Of a stretch of 64,000 bases of DNA, positions 19,909 through 29,096 are shown one piece after another; the stretch's first letter is position 1; each line of letters starts with the position of its first letter. This DNA comes from an uncultured Planktomarina sp. (GTDB lineage Bacteria > Pseudomonadota > Alphaproteobacteria > Rhodobacterales > Rhodobacteraceae). The notes beneath the pieces are model-generated. The model was not told the origin of the DNA. It saw only the letters and a program-made list of their open reading frames with translations, and searched no databases. The DNA lies in assembly GCA_905182535.1 (NCBI GenBank), contig CAJJBZ010000002.1:113180-177179 (forward strand), given 5' to 3'. Made by a program: the position numbers and the translations under genes.

Positions 19909-21792
19909 TTATGTCTGCTCAATCATGAAGGCATCAAAGAAATCTGAAAGCTCCGCGTGTGCTGAGACAGGCAAGATGTTGGCAATGTGCTGATCTGGCC
20001 TAACAACCACAACGCAGCCTCTCTTACGGTTAATGCCGCGCAGGTCATAAACATCGTTACCGGCTTGCGCATGGAACACTTTCTCATAATCCCGCAAACC
20101 ATATTTTCCTTTTGCCGGCCATAGGTAGTAATGCAAGTCATGCATTTCTAAATCTTGCTGTTGAAAAGTGGCGTAGGTGTCGATGACCGAGTCAACATCA
20201 CAGCCGCTCGGCGTGTACTTCGTTACTGGTGATGAAGTGGAATTAGCTAAAAACTTGATGAATTGATACTCGCTGGAAGAGGTGTCAGTTGGATCTTGAT
20301 CACCACCAAACAGGAAGATGCGCCAGCGGCCATCTGCCTTGACTAGGTGACCCAAATGTTGGCGCCCACCGTCAGCGACGCGGGCCACCTCTGCCGAGTG
20401 AAACCGTTGGCCGATCTTATATCCAGGCGCCAAATGTTGGTTTTTTTGCCCGGTGCAAATGTAGGAGGGTAAATACTCGATTGATGTTCCACTGACAAAG
20501 CCGCTTTGCCGCTTCATGAAGGCTTCGATTTTGGCCGTGTCGACTTTGGTCTCTTTAGACGCGTCACCCGTGTTTGGCCGTGTCGCCACCAGTCTTGACA
20601 GCTCTTTGTCAGCGTCAATCAGATGTTGCGCGACGTTTCGGCGCTCAGTGCTGTAGGTGGCTAGCAACTTGGCATCGCTCCTGCCTTGAAGAACGGCCGC
20701 CACCTTCCAGCCCAGATTGAAAGTATCTGGCAGCGAAGTGTTCAGCCCCCAACCGCCCTTGGGGCTATGCGTATGGCAGGCATCACCAGTAACGAAGGCA
20801 CGGGGTATAACGTCGTCCAAGCTTCCTGAAGACCTGTTATCAAAGCGCTCTGCAATGCGTTGGCCAACCGAGTAAATGGACCACCATGCCACTTCTTTCA
20901 CGTCCAGTGTGTAGGGGTGGAAAATCTTCTGTGCTTTAGCAATGAGATCCTGCTCGGTCACCTTGACGTCCAACGCACGCGCGTCCTTGTCGATTTGACC
21001 CAGCTCGACATAAAAGCGACACAGGTAGCCGCCCTCGCGCGGGATCGTCATGACAGCACCATGGTCTTTGGATTGGATAAAGCTTTTGACACGAATATCT
21101 GGGAAATCCGTGTTGAGCAGGATATCCATGACGCCCCAAGCTTTATTGGCAGTATCCCCCAGAAGTGAGATACCGAGGCCCTTTCGAACACTGCTTCTGC
21201 CACCGTCAGCGCCGACTGCAAAGCGTGCTTCCAAAATTTCAACTTTTCCCACACCTGCATCGTCGGTCCGGTTGAAGGTCGCGGTTATCGGGTAAGACGC
21301 CAGATCCTGAGTGAGGCTGTCATTAATCTGTATATTGACCAATTCGCGGCTATAGTGCGGGCGTAGATTAGTGATTGAGTTTGCCATGCCATCAATCAGC
21401 AATTCGTGTAGGCGCGCTTGATTGACAATACTATGTGTAAACTCAGAAAGACCAGCTCGTGCATCAGCGATCTTTTCGGTACGTTTGATGTGCTGGGGGT
21501 TTGCAGCATCGGGTTCCCAGAACGTATTTTGCATCAGTTGATAGGATTCTTTGACCACCATTTCGCTACTGTTAAAGGCTTCCATTATTTCGATTGTACG
21601 GCAGGAAATGCCGTCTGCGCGCCCAAACAGCAGTGGACCAGGGGCCATATCGACAATGCAGGTTTTTATGTCATCGAACTCGGACATCTGACGGGCCATT
21701 GTCAGGCCTGCAGGGCCGGTACCAACGATCAGAACGTCTACTTCGGTGGGCAAATCTTCGATTGGTGGCGTGGGATAGGCTTTCCGCGCCAT
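19909..21792 (-). CDS. FAD-dependent aromatic-ring monooxygenase, phenol 2-monooxygenase / 3-hydroxybenzoate 4-hydroxylase type
   Basis: 627 residues, the length of the phenol-hydroxylase branch. The N-terminal FAD dinucleotide fold is DVLIVGTGPAGLTMARQM (about 18-35), the NADPH/FAD motif is GADGGRSSVRKGLG (about 190), and the second FAD motif is TGDACHTHSPKGGWGLNTSLPDTFNLGWK (about 335-365). A C-terminal thioredoxin-like dimerisation domain reaches the end. The enzyme hydroxylates phenolic rings using NADPH and O2. It stands alone between repeat-rich regions, with no ring-cleavage genes adjacent. Complete and without frameshift. It may be a cargo gene, since a dispersed repeat copy lies 13 bases after its stop. 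Confidence 0.88.
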   Translation of the reverse strand: MARKAYPTPPIEDLPTEVDVLIVGTGPAGLTMARQMSEFDDIKTCIVDMAPGPLLFGRADGISCRTIEIMEAFNSSEMVVKESYQLMQNTFWEPDAANPQHIKRTEKIADARAGLSEFTHSIVNQARLHELLIDGMANSITNLRPHYSRELVNIQINDSLTQDLASYPITATFNRTDDAGVGKVEILEARFAVGADGGRSSVRKGLGISLLGDTANKAWGVMDILLNTDFPDIRVKSFIQSKDHGAVMTIPREGGYLCRFYVELGQIDKDARALDVKVTEQDLIAKAQKIFHPYTLDVKEVAWWSIYSVGQRIAERFDNRSSGSLDDVIPRAFVTGDACHTHSPKGGWGLNTSLPDTFNLGWKVAAVLQGRSDAKLLATYSTERRNVAQHLIDADKELSRLVATRPNTGDASKETKVDTAKIEAFMKRQSGFVSGTSIEYLPSYICTGQKNQHLAPGYKIGQRFHSAEVARVADGGRQHLGHLVKADGRWRIFLFGGDQDPTDTSSSEYQFIKFLANSTSSPVTKYTPSGCDVDSVIDTYATFQQQDLEMHDLHYYLWPAKGKYGLRDYEKVFHAQAGNDVYDLRGINRKRGCVVVVRPDQHIANILPVSAHAELSDFFDAFMIEQT

Positions 21793-22473
21793 CTGGAACC
21801 TGATAGTTACCTGGCTTAAATCCGTTCAGATGAAACTGCATTGTAAGTATCGCTCCATTTGTATTTTGCTCAAACTAGGATCATTATTACTTCATATGTT
21901 AACTACTAATACAATGTACTGAACCACACAAGTTTATAGCCCTCTCACAAACTTAGGGTGATACATTGCGTATTTTTGGTGTTTGGTCCAATCGGCAATG
22001 GATCGAAACAACGTCGAGAAATGAGTGTTGAGGAGCAAATCTACAAGGGAGTTTCAGATGTTCTTTAACGATTTTAAAGAAGTATGATGTTGAATAAAAG
22101 CTTAAATAAATCGGGCGACTGCCTACTAACACAACTATCCCCGTATGGGACCAGCTAGTTTTACAATGGCTGTGTGCATCACTTCTTGTTAAAATATGGG
22201 CGGCGCAGCATTTGATAAAGTGAGCTCTCTACCTACTACTTTGACAAAACTTGGCTCGGTTAGGTGTTCGATTGGAGATCAAGGAGCCAGGCCACTTCTA
22301 GATTGAGTAAAGTATGCTAATGGTATGCCCATGATCTGTATAAAGACAACAGCATTTCAGGCCAAATGCGCAAGCAGTCTAATAGTTTGAGAGGCATGTC
22401 CGTATTTGCCTGACAAGGCCATCATGGTTGTCTTAAAATGCACTTGAGCAAAGAGTTTAAGGGAAAAGGCTTT
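21793..22473. other. intergenic region, no gene supported
   Basis: About 680 bases. A perfect short hairpin (TTCTTTAA, five-base loop, TTAAAGAA) lies at 22061-22081 inside an 8-codon ORF at 22058-22084 with a good RBS (AAGGGAG). This may be the head of a lost gene or chance. Nothing else is recognisable in either strand. Confidence 0.3.
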
Positions 22474-23025
22474 AGAATGAACGATACTGTTGATGCTTCA
22501 TCAAAATACCAAGACAGCCTTCCAGTCTCATCAGATGCGATAATGGAACAGCTGGATAATTGGGGGATTACGTACACGCGATTTGATCATGTGCCTTTGA
22601 GAACGGTAGAAGATTCAAAAAAGGTTCAAGGACAGTTCCTGTCTTCAGTACAGGGCGGTGGTCATATCAAAAATCTCTATCTTCGCGATAATAAAAAACG
22701 GAACGTGCTTTTGGTTGCCGAGCAAGACAGACAGATAGATCTTAAAACTCTCAATGCAAAACTAAGAACTGGGCGGCTCTCTTTTGGCTCTGCAGAAAGA
22801 TTGATGGAAAATCTGGGCGTTCGACCCGGCGCTGTGACGCCACTCTCAATGATCAACGGTGTCAAAACTCGAGTGCAGCTGTTCGTCGACAGCGGACTAA
22901 AAAACTGCAGGCAGATCTATGTTCACCCGTTGGTAAATGATCGCACATTGGGTATCACATTAGAGGGATTGCAGGCGTTCTTTACTGAAATCAAGGTGGA
23001 ACCCATTTGGGTGGATCTAGAGTAA
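22474..23025 (+). CDS. prolyl-tRNA editing protein, YbaK/EbsC family (ProX-like)
   Basis: About 183 residues from ATG 22474 (an earlier in-frame ATG at 22438 is possible but has no family similarity). The YbaK/aminoacyl-tRNA deacylase domain is recognised by TRFDHVPLRTVEDSKKVQG, GGHIKNLYLRDNKKRNVLL, GRLSFGSAERLMENLGVRPGAVTPLSMING and YVHPLVNDRTLGIT. The ProX subgroup hydrolyses Ala-tRNA(Pro) in trans, clearing misacylated tRNA in the cytoplasm. Monocistronic; convergent with the creatininase-family gene. Confidence 0.88.
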   Translation, partial: RMNDTVDASSKYQDSLPVSSDAIMEQLDNWGITYTRFDHVPLRTVEDSKKVQGQFLSSVQGGGHIKNLYLRDNKKRNVLLVAEQDRQIDLKTLNAKLRTGRLSFGSAERLMENLGVRPGAVTPLSMINGVKTRVQLFVDSGLKNCRQIYVHPLVNDRTLGITLEGLQAFFTEIKVEPIWVDLE

Positions 23026-23064
23026 CTGGAGCAGTCTCAAGATCATAAACCACAAATTCATTTG

Positions 23065-23875
23065 TCATTTATGTTCTCCAATATTTTTTTCAGCCCACCT
23101 TAAATCTTTTGAAGCAGCCCAAGTTTCAGGATCCATTATCAGATTGGCCAAAGCTTTTGCACCCGCTTCCAGCATCTTTTCACCTTTTGCAGCATTGGAA
23201 CGTACTGGATTTCCTGCCAAACCATTTTTAGTCATATGAGTAAAAGGCCGCCATCTATATGAACCTTTCCCTACCGACAAAAAGTGTTTACCACCCTCTG
23301 GGCTGGCAAGTTTAGTTATGTTTCGAAGTGTCAACAAGATCAGGCTCACAGACAAGCATCATCGAGGTTTCTGCCTCACCAGCATGCAGGACGCCAGATT
23401 GATCTTCTAAGTGCCTAGATAAGTCCTCTCCAGCTTCTACGTCATAGGTAGTTGCAACCAATGTTGCCTTGGACGTTGGTGCTAGCTCATCCAAGATCTG
23501 CTGCATGGCGATTATGTTTCCGCCATGGGAGTTTGAAATCAAAATATCTTTAAAGCCTTGGCGAATTATAGCCTCAATAAGGTCACGCACAACGCGTCTA
23601 AATGTGTCATGTGACAAAGTTAGCGTACCACCAAAGGGCATGTGATGCTCAGATAGACCTGACCAGACAACTGGGGCTACTACGACCGCGCGAGTGCTAT
23701 ATGCCTTTCGCGCCGCACGGTGAGCAATTTCCTGTCCCAACCGAGTATCTGTCATTACGGGCAGATGTGGCCCATGTTGTTCTATTGAGGCAATAGGCAA
23801 TATGACAACTGCGTTTTCATTAGCTAATTTTCGCAACTCGTGTGCCTTTAAGCGCGCCCAGTCTACTTCAATCAT
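23065..23875 (-). pseudogene. creatininase-family amidohydrolase (frameshifted)
   Basis: About 265 residues over two frames. Part 1 (23875 to about 23330) has the metal ligands of the family: SIEQHGPHLPVMTDTRLG (Glu, His, Asp), the SNSHGGN loop, and Glu in LHAGEAETSMML. Part 2 continues as TKLASPEGGKHFLSVGKGSYRWRPF and ends at 23065. The shift is near 23325-23335, after DLVDTSK. The family includes creatinine amidohydrolase and mycofactocin- or riboflavin-related amidases that use two divalent metals. Ring-amide hydrolysis is likely, but the substrate is unknown. Confidence 0.85.
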
Positions 23876-24254
23876 TTTGCGTCCTCCACTTTGAAATGAA
23901 GAGTATCGGACGAGTGGCGTTTATTACCAGTAATAAAAATTATCTTTTGGCTATAAGGCGCAAACAAGATTGACATCAGCAGGTCTCGAACAGCTGGTAT
24001 ACAGAGGTTTTTATTTAATAGTGGCATCAGGTATTTTATTAGATCAGAGACTGCATAGTAAAAAAAGGTGGCGAAGAAGCATAGGCAACAGACGAAGCAC
24101 ACGCTGGCATCGAGGAAGTGGCCCAGTTAGGCACACTTGATAATCCAATTACTAGCTCTGTCGCTAACGATGCCCGAGCCAATTTGCAACGGACCGGCTT
24201 ATATGGTCAAAGACCCGAATTCGTCGACAATTTCTGTGCCACCACCAAGGGCTA

Positions 24255-24376
24255 TCCGGATAGTTTAGCATCATCTCTGTCGCGTCATCGCCCCAGAAAA
24301 TTTTATCTCTAACCAAAAAAGTTGACGCACCAAAAATACCATCGGCTATTGTTGAAACGGTGTTTCTCAAGTACAT
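24255..24376 (-). pseudogene. C-terminal fragment of a 2-hydroxychromene-2-carboxylate isomerase-like gene
   Basis: The minus strand reads LRNTVSTIADGIFGASTF followed by LVRDKIFWGDDATEMMLNY. This matches the C-terminal active-site strand of the intact kappa-GST/HCCA-isomerase gene at 30871-31503 (IVDGVFGVPTF, then LVGGQTFWGDDATDMMLNY). The N-terminal two thirds are missing and the frame degenerates afterwards. It is a relic of a second copy, lying just before the kinase/TIM-barrel pair. The rest of 23876-24439 has no supported gene. Confidence 0.65.
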
Positions 24377-24439
24377 TTTCTAGGCGTTCGATACCGTCTT
24401 TGAAAAGCTCCAAACCTTATTGAATAAGGAACCCCACAC

Positions 24440-25295
24440 ATGACTGAGGCAGAGCTACGCCGTTTCCTTTCAAACGTTGGATTGGTTGGTTCCAACGCAC
24501 AGCTTCACAAATTTAACGGTGGATTGCACAATTCTGTCTGGCGTGTGTCCACTTGCGACCGCCGTCTTGTTGCCAAGGAATACTCAACTGCTGTCACCGG
24601 CACCTTGTTTCCCAACACGCCAGAAGATGAGGCAGAAGCGCTGCACAGGCTTGCAGGCCTCAAGGTGGCACCCAATTTGGTTGGATTTCTGGCCAGAAGT
24701 AAAACTTCTGGTTTACGACTATGTTGAGGGTGAGATGTGGGATGATGATGTGGTGGGTGTTGCTGATCTCCTTTTACGCAAGGAGATCGCTGACCCAACT
24801 GGCTTTCGCCATGTAGCCCTGACCTGTGAGGATATACTTGCAGAGGGCGATGCGTTTTTTGCGCGATGTAAGCGTATACCGGAAGCGTCTAGGCCACGTC
24901 CCACAGATGTCTCTAGGGCTAAAAAGTTGTCGCTGATACATACTGATGTAGGCGTGAACCTTGTGGGTACCGGTGTGGGATTGCGTCTGATTGACTGGCA
25001 ATGTCCCGCAGTTGGCGACATTTGTGAGGATATTTATAGTTTTCTATCTCCCGCTTTTCAAATTCTTGGTGAACGCCCTCCATTGACCACACTGCAGATA
25101 AAAAAATTTTGGGATGCACTGCAACGACCGGACTTAGCCCAAAGATACACACAATTACGCGCAGCGTTTGCATGGCGGTTTGCTGGATATTGCGCATGGC
25201 GTGCTGAAGTCTTGGACGATGCCGATATCTGCGCTAGGTACAATCATTCACTAAGTGCTGAATTCAAATATATGAAAGCATCAAATGATTGTTGA
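24440..25295 (+). pseudogene. aminoglycoside-phosphotransferase-family (APH/choline-kinase-like) small-molecule kinase (frameshifted)
   Basis: About 285 residues. The N-lobe (24440 to about 24700) includes LHKFNGGLHNSVWRV and the ATP-anchoring Lys in RRLVAKEY. The C-lobe, in the next frame (to 25295), has LVYDYVEGEMWDD, the catalytic-loop form SLIHTDVGVNLV and the metal motif LIDWQCPAVGDICEDI. The shift lies near 24697-24715. The family phosphorylates choline, homoserine, hydroxylysine, sugars or antibiotics. The 11-base overlap with the TIM-barrel gene suggests a sugar or polyol phosphate pathway rather than drug resistance. Confidence 0.8.
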
Positions 25296-26240
25296 ACCTA
25301 CCATTCATAGCTTTAGCCTCAGGCATTTACTTGCGATTTATATGCTGCGATTGAATTTGCCAAATTAGCTAGTTCTCTGGGGTTTCAGGGGCTCAGTCTG
25401 TCTCTAAACGATGCGAATTATCGTCATCTCGGGGGAAAAGATACAGATCGAATGGATCGCCTGAGTGCGCATCTGGTATCGCATAAGATGAGCCTTGAGG
25501 TGGATACCTCAGGCACTGCACCTACGCATATGTCTGAGATGCTAAAGGTTGCCCATCGCATGGGCGCAACATCGCTTCGTACCTACACGCGCCATTTTGG
25601 AGATGTTGCCGGAATGATAAAGGCTACAGCCTCCGATCTTGCAGAGGTGGTGGGTGAAGCCAACGACCTTGGCATAGTTATAGTTCTTGAAAACCATGAA
25701 GATTTTACGGGACCTGAACTTGTGCAGATTATTGAAAAGGTAGATCATCAAAGTTTAAAAATTCTTTATGATTATGGCAACTCACAGATGGTCCTAGAGG
25801 ATCCTGAGTTAGCGCTTGCGGCCGTTTTGCCACATGTACACTCAGTTCATTTCAAAGATCATGCCATGATCTGTGCTGAACACGCCGGCCAATTGACTGT
25901 TGCTGGGGTCCCAATAGGTGACGGTTTTCTGCCATTGGAAAACCTAACACGCCGTTTGCTTGATCAGGGTCTGCGTAGGATAACATTTGAAAATGTCTGG
26001 GCCTATACTGCGGCTATCTGCGCCGGCCGAGAGCCACTGTCAGATGTAACTCTGGGTGAAGGGTCATTTGCCTACCTTACACCCCCCTTCGATCCTTCCA
26101 TGGTTATTCTTAACCAATCTGAATTTGATCTAGAAGATCTTATCAGGCTTGAAAATGATGCCTTAATTAGAGGTAGTAGGGCATTCTTTAATATACTAAC
26201 TGGTCTGGGCGCCAAGGGTGATTGGGTTGTCGCTGCTTAA
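25285..26240 (+). pseudogene. sugar-phosphate isomerase/epimerase-family TIM-barrel protein (frameshifted near its N-terminus)
   Basis: About 318 residues starting at ATG 25285 (MIVEPTIHSFSLRH), overlapping the kinase stop by 11 bases. After a shift near 25331 it reads DLYAAIEFAKLASSLGFQGLSLSLNDANYRHLGGKDTDRM and continues to 26240. The metal-ligand positions of the xylose-isomerase-like AP-endonuclease-2 fold are visible: Glu in IVLENHEDF, Asp in ILYDYGN, His in HSVHFKDH and Glu in ITFENVW. It probably isomerises or epimerises a sugar or polyol linked to the upstream kinase. Confidence 0.8.
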
Positions 26241-26528
26241 TATAGATCTTCGACATCAATTTTTATTGCAGAACACAAAAGCCGCTAATAATACAAAGTG
26301 AGCGGCACTCATTGGACGCTGCTCGACTGCCAATCATTTAAGCCAGTGGCTTTTTAAAGTCCGAAATCGGATTCATATCTTGGGAAGAAAGCAAATATCT
26401 TGAACCTAAAAAATACCTCTAAAGCAGCTTAATTTTAATAATCGTCTTTAAAATAAATTACCTTGGCTAGCTTTCCAAGTACTTAACGGTAGCTATATAT
26501 GGGGTATTTATGACAAACTGAGTATCTA

Positions 26529-26858
26529 TTGTTGTTAAAAAGAAAGCACCTAGTAATACAAATAAAGATTTTTATTCGAACATTTAGCTCCGCAGTAGAC
26601 GCACAAATGTTCAACAGTGTTTTACATACTAAGTGGCCGGAACTCATAAAACCAATGAAGGGAGCTCGCTTTCGTCTAGTCTATAACGAAAGTAACCCGA
26701 CCGTCTCTACAGTTATATGGGAGTTCTCTGACGACAAAGTACAAAAGAAAGTCGAAAAAATCATCGAAGCAGAAATATTAAAGTTCACGCAGGCGTTACC
26801 AAACCGACAAGTTCACTACTCAGGATCAGTTGAACTGGATTTCGCCGGTGGCGAATAA
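26529..26858 (+). CDS. hypothetical protein, small alpha/beta
   Basis: Up to 109 residues; an internal ATG at 26607 would give 84. The composition is natural (alternating beta and basic helix segments: ARFRLVYNESNPTVSTVIWEF, KKVEKIIEAEILKFTQALPN), with no signal peptide or membrane segment. I do not recognise the family. It is an isolated gene in an AT-rich stretch, directly followed by an IS6-family remnant. The start is uncertain because no strong RBS precedes either ATG. Of the flanks, 26241-26528 shows nothing. Confidence 0.4.
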   Translation: MLLKRKHLVIQIKIFIRTFSSAVDAQMFNSVLHTKWPELIKPMKGARFRLVYNESNPTVSTVIWEFSDDKVQKKVEKIIEAEILKFTQALPNRQVHYSGSVELDFAGGE

Positions 26859-26879
26859 AAGTAAAACAGTTCAATGTCT

Positions 26880-27030
26880 GGTTCTGTCAGATTAAACTTA
26901 GTTGAATCAGGCAGGGCTAATTTATAGCATCTTCGGATGCAAAACACTCTCCATTTCGCTAGTTTAAAACGAGCCCTGAAGTCATCCGACTTGCAGTAAT
27001 GCTGCATGTTCGACTTCCATCGCAACAGAC
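26880..27030 (+). mobile_element. IS6-family left end with truncated transposase N-terminus
   Basis: The segment begins with GGTTCTGTCAGATTAAAC, an IS6-type terminal repeat shared with the copies at 60740 and 61668 (reverse). It then encodes KHSPFR, a stop (TAG in place of the usual Tyr), FKTSPEVIRLAVMLHVRLP, the N-terminus of IS6-family transposases (usual SPFRYFKTSPEIIRLAVMMYVR.PLS). Homology stops after LPS. It is a dead fragment. Confidence 0.72.
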
Positions 27031-27154
27031 GTACGAACGCAATCGTTACTAAAGACGACCTCAGGACTAAACCAAGCCATCAAAGGCCCAACAACCATAA
27101 GAACAACAACAGTCGTCCCTTTAGCCCCCTTTGTTGAAGTCCAATGATTAACCA

Positions 27155-27325
27155 AGGTACCGGGGGCCTCTTTTGTCGTCCACGGGACCCATTGGCCTCT
27201 TCCGCACGTCGAACACGGCGCGCCACTGTTGTATAGTTTACACCCGTCGCTTTAGCTGCCCCTGCCAGCGTGCGATGGCGAACCAACATCAATACTGTCC
27301 GAAGATCATCTCATGCAGTACTCAT
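27155..27325 (-). pseudogene. N-terminal HTH remnant of a LysR-family regulator
   Basis: The minus strand reads MSTA, a TGA stop (Trp position in relatives), DDLRTVLMLVRHRTLAGAAK, then ATGVNYTTVARRVRRAEEA. This is the helix-turn-helix of LysR regulators of the 'WDDLR..L.V.R..TL..AA' type, ending where the effector domain should start. The stop and the truncation show it is not functional. It lies directly upstream of and divergent from the rhodanese-GST operon, where a regulator of that operon would be expected. Confidence 0.65.
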
Positions 27326-27485
27326 CCATGCATTCTCGCATGTTCCATATGCAATAGCGCGCGTTTTCACATATTCAAAAATCACTATGGCCATACCATA
27401 AAAAATATTAGAAAATAACGAAAACCGGGTGCTTGAAGGTGCCTCTAACCAGTGCAAAAATGGCGCAACAATAGGAAATTGATCG

Positions 27486-27896
27486 ATGGCAATTACCCCG
27501 GTAAAAACCCTGGTCTCTCAAGCCAAGGAACAGATTGAAACACTTTTGCAAGAAGACGCCGAGGCACAGGTTGCCGCGGGCTCTGCGCAATTTATAGATA
27601 TTCGCGACATCCGTGAATTGAAGCGAGAAGGCCGCATACCTGGCGCCATACACGCCCCACGGGGTATGCTAGAATTCTGGTTAGATCCTGCCAGCCCCTA
27701 TCATAAACCTGAATTTATCACAGATCGAAAGCTGGTGTTATTCTGTGCTGGAGCCTGGCGATCAGCCCTAGCAGTCAAAACCTTACAGGACATGGGCTTT
27801 GAGAATATTGCCGAAATGGACGGTGGATTCGGTGCGTGGAAAAAACGCGGTGCGGTGATTGAAGAACAAGCAGAGGAAACAAAGTATCATGATTGA
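27486..27896 (+). CDS. rhodanese-like sulfurtransferase domain protein
   Basis: 136 residues, one rhodanese domain. FIDIRDIRELKREGRIPGAIHAPRG is the conserved entry segment. The active-site loop is LVLFCAGAWRSALA, with the catalytic Cys at about residue 96. The C-terminus is GFENIAEMDGGFGAWKKRG. Such domains move sulfane sulfur from thiosulfate or persulfides to cyanide or glutathione. First gene of the intact operon to 32891; its stop overlaps the GST start by eight bases. A role in glutathione persulfide handling fits its neighbours but is inferred. Confidence 0.9.
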   Translation: MAITPVKTLVSQAKEQIETLLQEDAEAQVAAGSAQFIDIRDIRELKREGRIPGAIHAPRGMLEFWLDPASPYHKPEFITDRKLVLFCAGAWRSALAVKTLQDMGFENIAEMDGGFGAWKKRGAVIEEQAEETKYHD

Positions 27897-28551
27897 TCTC
27901 TACACGTCTCCCACTCCAAATGGCTGGAAAGCGGCCATGGCTCTTGAAGAGTTGGAATTGCCCTACAGCGTCAACTACATCGACCTTGCAGCGGGAGAAC
28001 AACATACACCTGAATTTCTAGCGATGAACCTTAATGGGCGCATTCCTGTGATCGTCGATCACGATGCAGACGATCTGATGGTCTTCGATTCAAACGCCAT
28101 TCTATTTTATCTGGCCGAGAAGACTGGAAAGTTGTTCCCCAAGGATGGAGCCGCGCGGCACGACGTCATGCAATGGTTGATGTTCCAGGCAAGTGGGATT
28201 GGCCCAATGCAAGGTCAGGCCGTCGCATTTGAACGCTACTTCCCCGAAGATGTGCCCGCCGCACGGAAACGTTATCACAATGAAACTCGACGGCTTTATG
28301 CCGTTCTTGACACACGATTGGCAGATCGGGAATGGCTTGCAGGAGATTTTTCGATTGCCGATATCTCAAACTGGTCATGGATACGCAGCCACCGTTGGGC
28401 ACGTGTGCCAACGGAAGGCTTGCCGCATCTTGAACGCTGGATGGATCAACTGCGCGCCCGACCAGCCTGCGAACGCGGGCTGAATATTCCGCCCACACCA
28501 GGCCGCGCAGACGCGGTCAAATCTCTTGGCAGCGCGATGACAACGACATGA
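27889..28551 (+). CDS. glutathione S-transferase, YfcG/nu-like
   Basis: 220 residues from ATG 27889 (MIDLYTSPTPNGWKAAM), chosen because similarity starts there. The N-terminal thioredoxin-like domain has the TPNGWK glutathione site, LNGRIPVI with the cis-Pro, and DSNAILFYLAEKTG. The C-terminal helical domain includes WLAGDFSIADISNWSW. YfcG-type enzymes act as disulfide-bond oxidoreductases or peroxidases on glutathione adducts. Cytoplasmic; its stop overlaps the VOC gene start (ATGA). Confidence 0.9.
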   Translation: MIDLYTSPTPNGWKAAMALEELELPYSVNYIDLAAGEQHTPEFLAMNLNGRIPVIVDHDADDLMVFDSNAILFYLAEKTGKLFPKDGAARHDVMQWLMFQASGIGPMQGQAVAFERYFPEDVPAARKRYHNETRRLYAVLDTRLADREWLAGDFSIADISNWSWIRSHRWARVPTEGLPHLERWMDQLRARPACERGLNIPPTPGRADAVKSLGSAMTTT

Positions 28552-29054
28552 ACAGCGAAACTCCAGAAATCGGTATCAACGGAATGGCGCATGTGATCTT
28601 GACTGTCAGTCAGTTTGACAAAGCGCGGACATTTTATTCAGCCCTATTGCCACAATTCGGCATGGCATGTGTCAACGACGGACCAGACTTTTTGTATCAT
28701 GTTGGTGCCCGTACTGCGATCGGAGTGCGCAGATGTGATCCCGAGTTTGAGGGTGAACGGTTCCAGCAATATCGCGTTGGCCTTCATCATCTTTGCCTGC
28801 GCGGACGGTCCCGCGAAGACGTTGATAAAACAGCCGTCCTGGTGGCTAAACTTGGGGCGACAATCATACGTGGACCGGAAGAACGTGATTGGGCAGCGGG
28901 CTACTATTATGTCTTGTTCGAAGACCCTGATGGCATCCGCTTTGAAGTCAATTTCATACCCGGCGCAGGCTTACTCAAGAAGGGCGAGGGCTTTGGCTCT
29001 AGTGATGATTATGTCCGCATCGATGGGCAAGACATGACAAGAAACAGCCAATAG
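28548..29054 (+). CDS. VOC-superfamily (glyoxalase/bleomycin-resistance/dioxygenase) protein
   Basis: 168 residues with paired beta-alpha-beta-beta-beta units. The probable metal ligands are His in MAHVILTV, His in GLHHLCLRG and Glu in DPDGIRFEVNFIPG. The family includes glyoxalase I, extradiol dioxygenases, epimerases and glutathione transferases. Being next to two GSTs and an HCCA-isomerase-like gene, it may open or isomerise a glutathione adduct or an aromatic ring product. The reaction is not readable from the sequence. Confidence 0.85.
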   Translation: MNSETPEIGINGMAHVILTVSQFDKARTFYSALLPQFGMACVNDGPDFLYHVGARTAIGVRRCDPEFEGERFQQYRVGLHHLCLRGRSREDVDKTAVLVAKLGATIIRGPEERDWAAGYYYVLFEDPDGIRFEVNFIPGAGLLKKGEGFGSSDDYVRIDGQDMTRNSQ

Positions 29055-29096
29055 TAAACCCTAGCCCTAAAGCGACAGAAACTGAAAGGTGAGAAT

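Noticed and set aside
22058..22084. Eight-codon ORF with hairpin, as a leader peptide
   Set aside because: No regulated gene follows for nearly 400 bases and the peptide has no repeated regulatory codons.
24440..25295. Aminoglycoside resistance kinase
   Set aside because: Belongs to the broad APH fold, but operon pairing with a TIM-barrel isomerase points to metabolism.
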